DNA of 64,000 nt from Triplophysa rosa (lineage: Eukaryota; Chordata; Actinopteri; Cypriniformes; Nemacheilidae): positions 25,375,112 through 25,439,111 of the forward strand of contig NC_079898.1 in NCBI RefSeq assembly GCF_024868665.1, written 5' to 3'. This document shows positions 50,261 to 62,171 of the stretch, one piece after another. Both the position numbers and the translations under genes were made by a program. How positions within the stretch are numbered: position 1 is the first letter of the stretch; each line of letters begins with the position of its first letter. The notes under the pieces were generated by a model. It made no database searches. It had not been told where the DNA came from and saw only the letters and a list, made by a program, of their open reading frames with translations.

Positions 50261-51820
50261 CAGTGAGGGAAATAAGTATTTGATCCCCTGCTGATTTTGT
50301 AAGTTTGCCTACTTACAAACAAATGAAGGGTCTATAATTTTTATGGTGGGTTTATTTTAACTGATAGACACAGAATATTAAAAAAAATCAGGGGAAAAAA
50401 ATGTTATATAAAGGTTATAAATTGATTTGCATTTCAGTCAGTGAAATAAGTATTTGATCCCCAAGCAAAACATAACTTTGTACTTTGTGGAGAAACCCTT
50501 GTTGGCAAGCACAGAGGTCAGACATTTCTGATAGTTGGTCACCAGGTTTGCACATGTGTCCGGATACATTTAGTCCACTCCTCTGTCAATCTTTAAGGTT
50601 TCTTGGCTGTCGCTCAGCAAATTGGAGTTTTAGCCTCCTTCACAGAGGTTCTATAGGACTAGGGTCTAGAGACTGGCTAGGACATTTAATGTGCTTCTCC
50701 TTAAGCCACTATTTGGTTGTCTTGGCAATATGTTTTGCGTCTTTGTCATGTTAAAGGCTCATCCATGACCCATCTTCAGTGACCTAGTTAAGGGGAGGAG
50801 GTTCTCGTCCAAGATTTTACGGTACATGGGCCCGTCCCTCAGCCCCTCAATGCGGTGAAGTCATCCTGTATACCTGTAGCAGAGAAAAAGCCCTAAAGCA
50901 GAATGTTTCCAACACTGTGCTTCTCTGTAGACATGATGTTCTTGGGCTCATAGTCAGCATTTCTCTCCCTCCAAACACAGGAGTCCATTTTGGTCTCACA
51001 GCAGTGCCAGCACTTTCGCCAAAGCCTTTTCTGAATCATTTTGATGTTCATTGTCAAACTTAAGACGAGCCAGGCGGGCCTTCTTGGGCAGGAGGACCTT
51101 GCGGGTGCTTCAGGATTTCAGTCTACTGTGGCATAGCGTGTTACCAATGTGTTACCAATGTTTTGCTTGCTAACTGTGTTCCCAACTGTCTTGAAATCAT
51201 TAACAGGCTTCTTCCGTGTAGTTCTGGGCTGATCTTTAACATTTCTCATGATCATCTTTACCCCATTGGGGAAATATTGCAGGGAGCTCCAGAACAAGGG
51301 CATTTGATAGTTATTTTGTATATCTTCTATTTCCAAATAATCACACCAACAGTTGTCTCCTTCTCACCAAGCTTCTGTCTGTAGCCTATTCAAGGTTTGT
51401 GCAGGTCTCCAATCTTGTCGCTGACATCCTTTAAAACCTATTTGGTCTGGACCATGGTGTTGGAGAGGTTGAACTGGAAGATACAGATTCTGTTGGCAGG
51501 CATCTTTTATATACATAACAAGCTGATTTAGGAGTACTTTCTTAAAGTGACAGGACTAATCTGTGGTCCATATAGGCACATAACCAATCTGTGGAGCCAG
51601 AATTCTTGCTAGTTGGTAGGGGATCAAATACTTATTTCACTGACTGAAATGCAAATCAATTTATAACCTTTATATAACATTTTTTCCCCCTGATTTTTTT
51701 TAATATTCTGTGTCTATCAGTTAAAATAAACCCACCATAAAAATTATAGACCCTTCATTTGTTTGTAAGTAGGCAAACTTACAAAATCAGCAGGGGATCA
51801 AATACTTATTTCCCTCACTG
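50261..51820 (-). mobile_element. Tc1-like element with long inverted repeats and dead transposase
   Basis: The ends CAGTGAGGGAAATAAGTATT and its inverse are flanked by TA. The inverted repeats are about 200 bp, with a second AAATAAGTATTTGATCCCC motif inside each (near 50444 and 51620), an IR/DR arrangement. Between them the minus strand holds a Tc1-family transposase relic: KMIMRNVKDQPRTTRKKPVN and similar, with stops and frameshifts. It inserted into the left arm of the 50109-56162 host. Confidence 0.88.
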
Positions 51821-52207
51821 TATATATATATATATTTTCTCCTTCAAAACAAAACATTGATAGAGCATGCTTCTTGCGATCCGAAAACTGTTGCCGACTC
51901 TCGACTCTAGAATGAGAGCCGCGCGTGCTCAGAAGTTCTCTTTTCACACAGCAGTTCAGTTCAGTGTGTGCTGTTGGTGTAACTAAATATCTCCGGTATA
52001 TTGGTTCAAGTCCTCGGGACTGTCATGCATGCCAGAAAGTGAAGAACTGAATTAATTTGTGGGTAATATTAAGTGTTTACGGGAGACGCTAAACGCGAAC
52101 AATTCAGGTGAACTGGTTTGACCGGTTCACTTAAAAGAATGAACCGGATCAAATGAACGATTCGTCCGCGACGCGAACTGAACAGCATCAATCATTCATC
52201 AGGCACG

Positions 52208-52809
52208 ATGTCAGCAAGCAGCGGCATAATAACATTTGTGACCCTGGACAACAAAACCAGTCTTATGGGTCAATTTTTCGAAATTGAGATTTTTACATAA
52301 TCTGAAAGCTGAATAAATAAACTTTCTATAGATATATGAGTTGGTAGAATAGGACAATATCTGGCTGAGATACAACTGTTTAAAACTCTGGAACCCGAGA
52401 GCGCAAAAAAATCAAAATATTGAGAAAATTGCCTTTGAAGTTGTTAATCAGGGGCACTGTGGCAGACCATCTACTCACAAAAATAAAGTTTTTATATATT
52501 TAAGGTAAGAAATTTACAAAATATCTTCATGGAACATGATCTTTACTTAATATCCTTACTTAATGATTTTTGGCATAAAAGAAAAATCGATAATTTTGAC
52601 CCACACAATGTATTTTTGTCTTTTACTAAAAATGTTCCCGCGCTACTTAAGACTGGTTTTGTGATCCAGGGTCACATTTGGTTTTACAAACCGTAAAGAA
52701 TTTATCGACAGTGCGCTTAAAAGGAAACTTTTTGCAACAATACTTTCTCCGAAACCTGTGGGACAACATCCAATTTTGTAAGAAACCTGCAAAGGCATCA
52801 CAAAGAGAG
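52208..52809 (+). pseudogene. Remnant of the host hAT transposase N-terminal exon, split by a TE
   Basis: An ATG at 52208 opens MSASSGIITF. The coding-like sequence resumes after the element at 52237-52676 and ends at a consensus donor (AAAGAGAG|GTAAGT, 52809). Near the end one frame reads TTSNFVRNLQRHHKE, which resembles the second half of a BED zinc finger as found at the N-terminus of hAT transposases. The pieces are in different frames, so it is dead. BED identity is a weak call from a short stretch. Confidence 0.4.
52237..52676. mobile_element. TGTGACCCTGG-type DNA element
   Basis: TGTGACCCTGGACAACAAAA at the left and TTTTGTGATCCAGGGTCACA at the right are inverted copies. The 440-bp interior has the same ordered landmarks as the older copy in maco1 intron 1. 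It is non-coding and very abundant in cyprinid genomes by my recollection. Confidence 0.8.
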
Positions 52810-53033
52810 GTAAGTTAATGCCATGTTTCAGAGTTAGCATTGCATTTGAATATTTTTAGAAAGTAGCTAGGAGTTTAGAAAGTAGGGCTTCAAGATAAGA
52901 TTGATCGTATTTTTATTGTTATTGCGATATGAACATGTTATTTAAGTATGGGCACCGAAACGTGCTTTTAAACGAGCCATGGGGCCTCTGCTCTTTCTGG
53001 CAGCTCCTCTAACGAACACGCACGAGCACGGGC

Positions 53034-53044
53034 AGGCGCACACA

Positions 53045-53137
<93 letters not shown>

Positions 53138-53180
53138 GCGCGCGCACACACACACACACATACACACACACACACACACA
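53034..53180. repeat. CACG/CA compound microsatellite
   Basis: About a dozen CACG units are followed by a long CA run with a short CGCGCG insert. The reading frames over it are repeat artefacts. Confidence 0.95.
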
Positions 53181-53285
53181 AAGGTGTTAAAAAGTTCCTT
53201 AAAAAAGTGGGGGGGTTGGTTACTTTGGGGGGACACTAAAGCCCAATTTATGGTTCTGCGTCTACGCAGAGCCACGTACCCAACG

Positions 53286-54187
53286 CAGTGTTGCCAGATA
53301 GAGTTGAAGGCTTCCAGCCCAAAACGGTCCAAAACCTGCCCAAACGCACACAAAACCGCCCAAAATAATTTATTAATATTTGGTTAAATTTGATCAATAT
53401 TTAGCTATTTTAAATGCCACAATTAACGTACCATGCCTAGCGACATACACCAGCAGCAACGGAACCACAGTAACAAAATGACAACATAAGTCGTTCACAT
53501 CTACGGCCCATGGCCCCGCCCTCACACCACACACAATGCACTTTTACAGTGTAGATTTAGTTTAAAGATCATTCCAATACCGTTAATAACGAGCTCAACA
53601 ATGTGTATTGAAATTATATTTTATACTTCAAATATTATTATTTTAACTATTATTATTACTACATTTTACTCATTATAAACAGGTGTGTAAGTAAGACAGA
53701 CAGACAGAGAGAGGGAGATCTTAAGCCTACCTTTAAATGCAGAACAGTAACAGGGTGCTGGCTGTAACTTGACAGGATGCTGAAGAACACAGCTGAACGC
53801 AACTTTTCAGAATCACTCTCCCACTCCTTTCTGTAACATTTTTAATATTTTGCCCACTTAGACTTCGGCATATTGACTGTTTATATTTCCCGCTGAGTGC
53901 TGGCTGCTTCTTTTTTGGCGGTTGCACAACTGTCTTTGGCGGTGGCAAACTATCACTCGTGATTGGATAAAAGCCGCGGGCTAGCCTGCGACCTCGTCAG
54001 TGGGCGTGTTTAGTAACGTCACGATTACTAATTGGATGGAGTACACGCACACTTGGGTTTTGTTAAATAATAAGCCTATACAATGTACGTTTCAAACCCG
54101 CCAAACTGATCCCAAATTTTGTCCACCCGCCCAAGCCAATTATTACCCGCACAATCAAATTCAAAACCGCCCAATCTGGCAACACTG
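53286..54187. mobile_element. hAT-like element (CAGTGTTGCCAGAT ends)
   Basis: CAGTGTTGCCAGATAG and AATCTGGCAACACTG are inverted copies. The flanking octamers ACCCAACG (53278-53285) and ACCCTACG (54188-54195) differ by one base, matching an 8-bp hAT duplication. No transposase was seen. Confidence 0.78.
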
Positions 54188-54238
54188 ACCCTACGCCGTA
54201 GCCTGACGCGTACCTCTCCAAAAATGTAATAAGGCGTC

Positions 54239-55105
54239 TGTCGGTACACGATCCGGCATGCCTGCACGATCCGTCCGCGCATGCGCATAATGACGTAGTA
54301 GACAATTCTGTTTAGCGACGACACTGCACGATCTGTTCCACGCTTGAGCACCTTTGTACCGCGACTTTCACTACTGTCCACCTCTGGTCTCATGTCACTG
54401 CTGTGTGCACACTATGCGTTGAAATACTCTGTAACGTTTCCCCAGACTTGTTTGTAGTTCTTTCTTCATGTAAGTGCGGATAGTCTAGGCGGAAATGCAT
54501 ATTATGTTCCTTATTGTGTTCTGTAAACACCATTGAAGGGATTATTCCTCATTTAGATTATATAGATAGATATATTAGCCTATATATAGACCCATACTAA
54601 TACAAAATGAGTCGATTTAAAGTTAACTAATATTAGCAGCTTTTAATAAAAACCGTCTTTGACAATACTACTGACCTCAGATCGAAACACAGCAAGTTAA
54701 GTAGGCCTAATCCTATGCAGCAATGAATCGCAAAGGGGAGTATGGAGGAAACTGAAGGTTTGCAGTGACAGACTCTCAAGACTCAGACTTTATTCCACAT
54801 GTAACCAAAATCGTGTATGTTCATGTAACAACTCCTTTATTATTTTGGATTGGCAACCACGTAAACACATCGTAATGCATAGCGTAAGCTACATTTTAAA
54901 ACATCAAAATAGACCCGCCGTGAACTGTTAAATGAAAAACACGATGTAGCCTACAAAAATATGCCGCCAGTTGTGCCGTCTGGCCGTCAAGTGTTTCATC
55001 GCATGCTTGATACCAATAGTGTAGGGAAACCGTGAAGTTGTTTACCACGTCATTATGCGCATGCGCAGAACGGATCGTGCAGGCATCCCGGATCGTGTAC
55101 CGACA
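54239..55105. mobile_element. Element with TGTCGGTACACGATCC ends and 5-bp duplication
   Basis: The left end TGTCGGTACACGATCCGGCA and the right end GGATCGTGTACCGACA are inverted copies. The inverted repeat continues for about 55 bp through GCACGATCCGTCCGCGCATG. GCGTC flanks it on both sides (54234-54238 and 55106-55110). I do not recognise the superfamily. Confidence 0.75.
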
Positions 55106-55128
55106 GCGTCAACTCAACGCGGACCCTA

Positions 55129-55353
55129 GGCACTCACTAAATCCTTGGTGTTTCGAGTCAGACGTGATCACCCAAACGTGTTTTTTCGTCAATTTTAACA
55201 ATCATAGGTAGTTTAGATGGTTACAGTAAGGTTAGGGTTAGGGTGTGGGTTAGGGTAAAGGTTTCGTAAGACTTGAAACACCAAAGATTTAGTCAAAACC
55301 AACAAGCCACGCCCACGGATCTGACTCGAAACACCAAGGATTAAGTGAGTGCC
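55129..55353. mobile_element. Small foldback element with 10-bp duplication and telomere-like core
   Basis: GGCACTCACTAAATCCTTGG and CCAAGGATTAAGTGAGTGCC are inverted copies. GCGGACCCTA flanks it on both sides (55119-55128 and 55354-55363). The centre contains GGTTAGGGTTAGGGTGTGGG, three telomere-like units. A 9-10 bp duplication suggests a Mutator-type element; this is inference. Confidence 0.72.
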
Positions 55354-56170
55354 GCGGACCCTACGCGGACCGCAATCGCTGTGATTGGTCTGTTTGAACC
55401 CCTCCCTCAGGTCAAAAAACTCTGCGATAGCATCATGTTTACTCAAACGCATTTCCGAATTAATTATCTAAGTAAATTATTTGTGCTTCTGTATTTAACA
55501 TCTCAAGCTGCAATAAAAGTGACCGTTTACTTGCCAATATCACTGCTAATGCTTCACAAACGAGCTCATTCTTCTTCGGCTCTTGTCTTGGTTACTCAAG
55601 TAACACGCGCGTGGACACTGACGCCTAGTGGTCATCGCCTGTCGACGCGGACAACAAGGCAGAAGTGTAAATGAAAACCGACACGTAACCTACGGCGTAT
55701 ATCCTACGCACGACTATAACTTAAGCTTGAGTCATAAGTTCAAGAATGGGAACATATTCAAGTGTTTGCTGGTTAGTTGTTACATTTTCTATTGGCAGAA
55801 TAGGATTGTTACACTTCAATACAAAAAATGTGAAGTTACACTTCGGCTTTGTGACTTTAGTGCTATACCTAAAGTAAATAAAATTACCTTATTTTAAGGT
55901 CAAATAAAATTGTCTTTTTGATCATTACAAACAATAATGAAAATCATTATCTTAGAATAGATATGTCTCTTGCATCACAAAAATTCTCAATAGTTAAGTA
56001 TGTGGTCTTGTAGTCATGATTTTTTTTCTGTCTCTGTCTTGACCGTCTCAATTCGTTGAGTCCAAGACAAGTCCAAGTCCAAAGAGGTTTGAGTCCACGT
56101 CAAGTCCAAGTCCAAAGAGGTTCGAGTCCAAGTCAAGACCGAGTCGACTTGACTACAGCCCTAACTAAAA

Positions 56171-57150
56171 GTTGAAGTTGTGGAGAGAGAGAGAGAGAGA
56201 GCTGTTTCAGCATCGAGCTCCAGACAGTAAACTGGGTCTTTGAGGTTGTTCCAAGAAAAACTGGCGTTCACATGGTCAGTTTCACTTCTTTCTACTGCTT
56301 GTGTTGAATCTGAAACTGTGGCCTCAGAAAGTATCTGCACACATTTGTACATTTACAGCCACACACACTTTAAATGTAGATATGTTACATTGCATCATAA
56401 AACAAATTTTAAATCCATGTCACACTTAGTTCTTCCAGTAACGCCAGGAGGATTTTTATGAAGATGGTTTCACCTCACTTCAACTGATCGAGTTCACACA
56501 GGTGAAACTGAGCGTCCACTACAACAGTTTACGTTAATGCTCGCTGTGAAAATGCTGAGAATGCGACGCATGCTTGCATTGTATTATGAAGTGCGATCCG
56601 ATACATTTCAAATCGCGATGACGCATGAAACCGAATGTGCGATGTAAGACGTGCTAGTGTTTACATGCTTGCTTGAAGTTTGTTTCTGTCTTTGGGTCTG
56701 TTGTGTTTCTGTAGTTTAGTCTTTACATGTCTGCTATTGAACAATGATTAATCAGAGGAAAGTTTTTAGACCTGGCAAAAGGGCGTTGTAGGATGTGTGT
56801 GTGTGTGTGTTCTTTTTCTTGATCCTGTGTGTGTCCACGTATGTGTGTTTGTGCATTTGTGCGCAGTGCCTGAAGTGGGAAAAAAAGGTGGCCACGTTGC
56901 CATGTGCAAATTATTTACACATTTGACATTTCTAGAACAAAATAACAGTATTTGGACATTGCTGGTACAACATATTTAATTACTAAAGGAACAATTTGCC
57001 AAACAACTTATTTAATAATGTTAAATACAAATTTAACCAAAAAAGTTGTCATTTCATTACCTGTGATAATAGTTCGGCAGTCTATTTAATTCTTCTGTTA
57101 ATTAAATCCATCATATACACAGTCATATTTTATGCCTTATATGCTATAGA
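56171..57150. other. Stretch without a recognised gene
   Basis: Contains a short GA run (56183-56202) and a short GT repeat (about 56792-56810). No exon or transposon end was recognised. Confidence 0.35.
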
Positions 57151-57156
57151 CTTATC

Positions 57157-58215
57157 AGTGACTGTAATGAGACTGAGATGAGACTGGGATGACTGTAATG
57201 AGATTGAGATGAGACTGGGATGACTGTAATGAGAATGAAATGAGACTGGGAAGACTGTAATGAGAATGAGATGAGACTGGGATGACTGTAATGAGATTGA
57301 GATGAGACTGGGATGACTGTAATGAGACTGGGATAACTGTAATGAGAATGAGATTGAGATGAGACTGTGGTGACTGTGATGAGACTGAGATGAGACTGGG
57401 ATGACTGTAACGAGACTGAGATGAGACTGGGATGACTGTAACGAGATTGAGATGAGACTGGGACGACTGTAACAAGAATGAGATGAGACTGGGATTACTG
57501 TAATGAGATCGAGATGAGACTGCGATGACTGTAATGAGACGTGAGATGAGACTGCGATGACTGTAATGAGACTGAGATGAGACTGCGATGACTGTAATGA
57601 GACTGAGATGAGACTGCGATGACTGTAATGAGACTGAGATGAGACTGCGATGACTGTAATGAGACTGAGATGAGACTGGGATGACTGTAATGAGACTGAG
57701 ATGAGACTGGGATGACTGTAATGAGACTGAGATGAGACTGCGATGACTGTAATGAGACTGAGATGAGACTGGGATGACTGTAATGAGACTGAGATGAGAC
57801 TGGGATGACTGTAATGAGACTGAGATGAGACTGCGATGACTGTAATGAGACTGAGATGAGACTGGGATGACTGTAATGAGACTGAGATGAGACTGGGATG
57901 ACTGTAATGAGACTGAGATGAGACTGCGATGACTGTAATGAGACTGAGATGAGACTGGGATGACTGTAATGAGACTGAGATGAGACTGGGATGACTGTAA
58001 TGAGACTGAGATGAGACTGCGATGACTGTAATGAGACTGAGATGAGACTGGGATGACTGTAATGAGACTGAGATGAGACTGGGATGACTGTAATGAGACT
58101 GAGATGAGACTGCGATGACTGTAATGAGACTGAGATGAGACTGGGATGACTGTAATGAGACTGAGATGAGACTGGGATGACTGTAATGAGACTGAGATGA
58201 CTTTAATGAGACTGT
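57157..58215. repeat. 31-bp minisatellite with a 93-bp higher-order period
   Basis: The unit is GACTGTAATGAGACTGAGAT followed by GAGACTGGGAT (31 bp). The left third is diverged. From 57648 a repeating trio of units emerges: a GCGAT variant followed by two GGGAT variants. The variant C occurs at 57648, 57741, 57834, 57927, 58020 and 58113, exactly 93 bp apart. Decayed units continue to about 58390. Frames over it are artefacts. Confidence 0.96.
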
Positions 58216-58596
58216 GATGACTGAGATGAGAGTGTGATGACCGGTATAAACCTGGGATGAGACTGGTATAACTGTGAAATAACTGCTGTGAGACGTTGAT
58301 GGCTGTGTTGAGACTGAGATGAGACTTTGACGATTTTATGGGATTGTGATGAGATTATGATGAAAGTGTGATGTTTATGATGAGACTGATGGTTTCCCAG
58401 TGTGTGTCCCATCTGCTTTAGAAACATTTAGATTAACTGCATCGTATTTTTCATTGTACTTTGTATATTTTTTCATAGTATTCTTCTCAATACAGATGAG
58501 CTTTGCATACCCAGTTGCCCCACGCTAACATTGCAAAGAGGTTAGAGGTCCACTTGTCATAAACTGTAACAGAAAGAGATTCAAATTAGCTGAACT

Positions 58597-58622
58597 ACAC
58601 ACACACACACACACACACACAC
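58597..58622. repeat. CA microsatellite
   Basis: An uninterrupted CA run of about 13 units. Confidence 0.9.
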
Positions 58623-58913
58623 TGCTACAGGCTGAACCGTGTGCGTTTACCAGTCCTTACATGGTGTTCACTATAGACCTGAGCTGTTGAGTACTGTTGA
58701 CTGTTTCTTTCTACTGCTGTGAAGATGTGACCTACAACTCAGTCTCTTTAAACATCTGTGATGATCAGATCTGTCTTTACGTTTGCTGAATCTGATCTGA
58801 CATTGTGTTGATGTGTTATGGAGCAGAAGCTCCTATTGATGGTCATGTCTCACTTGATACCCAATTAGTTTGATCAACATAGTTTAGGATTCAAATGTGA
58901 AGCATTGGTCTAC

Positions 58914-59080
58914 CGTGTTGAAAAAAACAGCATATGCTGGTTAGGTAGGTTTTGAAGCATGGTAGCTTAAACCAGCACATGACCATCTTAAACCAGTAAA
59001 TGACCAGCTTAAACCTGCACAAACCAGCAACCATTCTTCAAAACCTACCTAACCAGCATATGCTGGTTTTTTCAGCAGGG
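58914..59080. mobile_element. Palindromic MITE (AACAGCATATGCTGGTT type), copy 1
   Basis: GTTGAAAAAAACAGCATATG at the left mirrors CATATGCTGGTTTTTTCAGC at the right. Short units built on AAACCAGC/GACCAGCTTAAACC fill the inside. It is related to the copy at 60322-60496. Confidence 0.8.
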
Positions 59081-60320
59081 ATAGGTTGGTTTTTATTGGG
59101 ACCCTGTCTCAGGAGCAAATTACCCTCCTCAATCCCCAGCTTCACCTCACATTTACAATCGGGACTTGACTTCTGTTATTCCTTTTCATAAGTCTCAACT
59201 ACATTTGAATGATGTGTTACACTTAAATGTCCTTAAGAACTAATAACATCTGCTTGTTCTGATCTGTTTACCCCAAGGGGGGTTATCGCTGCACTCCCTG
59301 CTTTTATTCATGCTGGCTGCATGGAGTTTTGCCCAGAACAGAACGGTACCACCAATCTAAACTGTATGCTAATTGTCAATCATTTTTGACGGTAGTGAAC
59401 CTGACAGAATTGTGGTCATCTCATTTCTGTCTGTCCTTCTTGAGCTCCCTTCTTTTCTCCTCAGACTTCACGATTCCCCCTCCTTCCCAAGGCGGTACTT
59501 AAATCCCTCCACACTTGAACAGAAATGCACTGCATCAGTAAATCACTCAATACGCAGCCCAACTGTGTGTGTGTGTATGAAGAATTCTGGATCCCAGCCC
59601 CTCGCCGCATGGAAACTAGTTTCTCTGCATGACTGCATTATTTGCCTGTTATTTCACCTTACAGACCGAGAGTACAACAGCTCTTGCCATTTCTCACTTT
59701 CATGTAATTTTGACTTTAATTTCTAATTTTCTTTGCCAACATGAAATCAAAATGAAGCCCATTTGCTGTTCTAACACACGTGTCTGATTTTATTGTGCAT
59801 GTTATGCAGAATGTTTAGATTTATAAGAAGAAAGTAACTTTCTTTTATGGCAAGTCGCACATCCATCTGTTAACATTTTTTCAGCCCCACCCGTCCCACC
59901 ATCTGGCTTCATTCTACTGTAGTGTGTAATGTTCACTTCTTCTATTGATATTGTAGTCATGGCATGATGGAGTTGTTCCTGTGAGCGATTTTTCACTCTT
60001 CTGTGTGATTTCTCCAGCCCACAAGTAAAAGCAAAATTATGCCAAAAAAATATGCATCAAAGTTTGATTTCAAGCATTAATTTCCCTATGATTTCAATCT
60101 TTGACTTGACCATACTCAGTCAGTATTAAAGATATCAAGCTTGTATTTTCGCAGAACGTTCTTTACATGATGCAGGATGGTTTTTAATAGAAAACAGTGA
60201 ATCACAAAAAATGACTTTAGCTGGGCTTTTACAGGCTGTGACACAATTATCTGCAAGTTAGTTTGTTTTCAGTTGCAAGACATAGACATAATTATTTATA
60301 AAGTGTAAATATAGTTAATT
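59081..60320. other. Stretch between two MITE copies; no gene recognised
   Basis: AT-rich with no exon I can support. The frame at 59373-59726 plus has no domain and ordinary composition. Confidence 0.35.
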
Positions 60321-60321
60321 T

Positions 60322-60496
60322 CCCTGTTGAAAAAAACAGCATATGCTGGTTTGGTATGTTTTGATGCTGGTTTGCTGGTTTGTGCTGGTTTAAGCTGGTC
60401 ATGTGCTGGTCCTTAACTGGTCCTTAGCTGGTTTAAGATGGTCAAACCAGCATCAAAACATACCTAACCCAGCATATGCTGTTTTTTTCAACAGGG
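60322..60496. mobile_element. Palindromic MITE (AACAGCATATGCTGGTT type), copy 2
   Basis: The element runs from CCCTGTTGAAAAAAACAGC to GCTGTTTTTTTCAACAGGG, perfect inverted ends. The 175-bp interior is made of GCTGGTTTG and GCTGGTCC units. It is better preserved than copy 1. Confidence 0.88.
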
Positions 60497-60499
60497 TTG

Positions 60500-62170
60500 A
60501 TTTTTATCATCAGTCTAATTTGCAAGCAGATATTTTTCGTTTTCATAAAGTTGCGACATATCACTGCAGCGCCTCTGATTTTAAACCCGCTTTGTATTGT
60601 TACGATGTCGACAGTATTTGTAAATGTACAATTTGTACTTTTTCCTCTTGTGTTACCTGGTCTGAGAAATGTGTGTTTGGTTGTCAGCAAAAGTCCTTGG
60701 ACATGTCATAAATCCACCGGATATTGCATTGTCCATTTACATATTATCTCGACACAACAATACACTTTTTCCGGAAATGATTATGATAAAGATGATCAAT
60801 ATAATAAAGACAGCATTAATCGACATACAGATCAATGGAAAGATTCAACATGAGAAAAAGACTATCACTAGATTTCGGTTGTGCTATTTTGTCATAAATA
60901 AATATATTGCTGCCCACAAATACACACACACGCACAAACTACACCCCAGGGTCTAATATTCTTCCTCAGTAGATGGGCCCCATGTGAGCAGTAATGGTTG
61001 AGTATCCCACAATGCATCAGCTGCATCCTCCTACAGTCAGACAGTAAGTGGCCATCTAAGTCTTCCTGTGGGGCGTCACATGTATCCGTGTGGTCAATAC
61101 ACCTCTATATGTCTTACATTTTCGGTGTAATGATCGACTCAGTCAGTCAAGCAGATCATAGCATGAAACAAGAAAGATGACGCTCTGACAGTCTTGGTCT
61201 CCAGAGAAAAATACCTTCATAAAGAAATTATTTCATGTTGTTCATACGAGATGTCTTGTTTAGTGAAGAGATGTTTTCTTTAGTTAAACTTTAGTCCTGT
61301 CAATAACAACGGTCTATATTGGAATGTATAATGCTGTTTGCTTGTCTCTTTTGAAACTCTAATGACATTTGTGACATTTCTGGATTTTCGAGGATACTAT
61401 AGATGTTTCTGTCTATGTAGAGCGTTCTGAATCATTCAGATATGAGGTCTCATTGTAGTAAGAATTCAGCTGTTAATGTAAGAAGACAGCATTGGGTTTT
61501 GAAACGGAGGCTTTGTTTAACAGAGCCGTTCTCTCTCTCACACGCTCAGCCTCTCTTTCCTGTGTTTTTTTCTTCGTTTCTGCATCTGTTACGCCCGGAG
61601 TTACTGTCTGTGGCTCCCTGCCAGCGCTCACAGCTGCCGGCGAGAAATAAACCAGCACACAACTGGAACACAGTCAACGGTCGCTTTCTCGGGCGTCTAC
61701 TGCATCACCGTCTCGTCTCCGCTGAGAGAAACTTCACCCTGACAAGCCATTCAGGCTTTTCAATGTAAACACAACCGAAAATCTCAAGTGACTGTATTGA
61801 TATCCAAAGCCTCAGTGTTTGAAAGTTGATTTTACGCCGATGACTGTATTTGTTAAAGAATGTCTTACAGCAGCTGTTCTCCTATATCTAAAAAACATGA
61901 CATCGGCTGGTGTTTCATTTGTGTCATTTCTTTTTCAATAACGAAATAGTCCTATTCCATCACAATCTCATTGCAATTTATTTTACAGGATGGGTAATTT
62001 GTGTGAATTTCTATAATTTGCATGTTTTAACATGATGTGTTTTCACGCCGGTGACGTTGAGGTTTAGAGATGGGGCGTCATTCTTGCTTTTCTTATTCTA
62101 TAACAATTGTAAGTTTGATATGATGATTCATATCATACAAATTTATATGAACTGGCCACTTCGTAAAATA
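60500..62170. other. Stretch without a supported gene
   Basis: Several open frames of 60-125 codons overlap on both strands without any recognisable domain. 61500-61740 is somewhat GC-richer, with CT-rich runs on the plus strand. Confidence 0.35.
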
Positions 62171-62171
62171 G

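Larger units (their letters stand above)
50109..56162 (+). mobile_element. 6-kb hAT-like host element carrying several nested insertions
   Basis: The left end (GTGCTGTAGTACTCGAGTC) and the right end (GACTTGACTACAGCCCT) are inverted copies. The flanks carry a perfect 8-bp duplication, AACTAAAA, at 50101-50108 and 56163-56170. Long subterminal stretches rich in GACTCG/GGACTTG-type units lie on both sides (50125-50255 and 56040-56155). A possible transposase start (MSASSGIITF at 52208) and a BED-finger-like remnant (TSNFVRNLQRHHKE near 52776) lie inside, interrupted by another element. Much of the length is due to later insertions. Confidence 0.82.

Noticed and set aside
50485..50754. 89-codon plus-strand frame
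   Set aside because: Antisense to the dead Tc1 transposase inside 50261-51820.
52942..53353. Cys-Val/Arg-Ala-rich frames of 69-114 codons
   Set aside because: Artefacts of the CACG/CA microsatellite at 53034-53180.
57155..57475. 106-codon frame with repeating SHLNLITVIPVSSQS on the minus strand
   Set aside because: Translation of the 31-bp minisatellite; the period is not a multiple of three and the frame breaks at indels, so it is not a protein repeat.
61442..61768. 108-codon frame near the right end
   Set aside because: Somewhat GC-rich but with no domain, no exon boundaries and a CT-rich bias; not reported as a gene.
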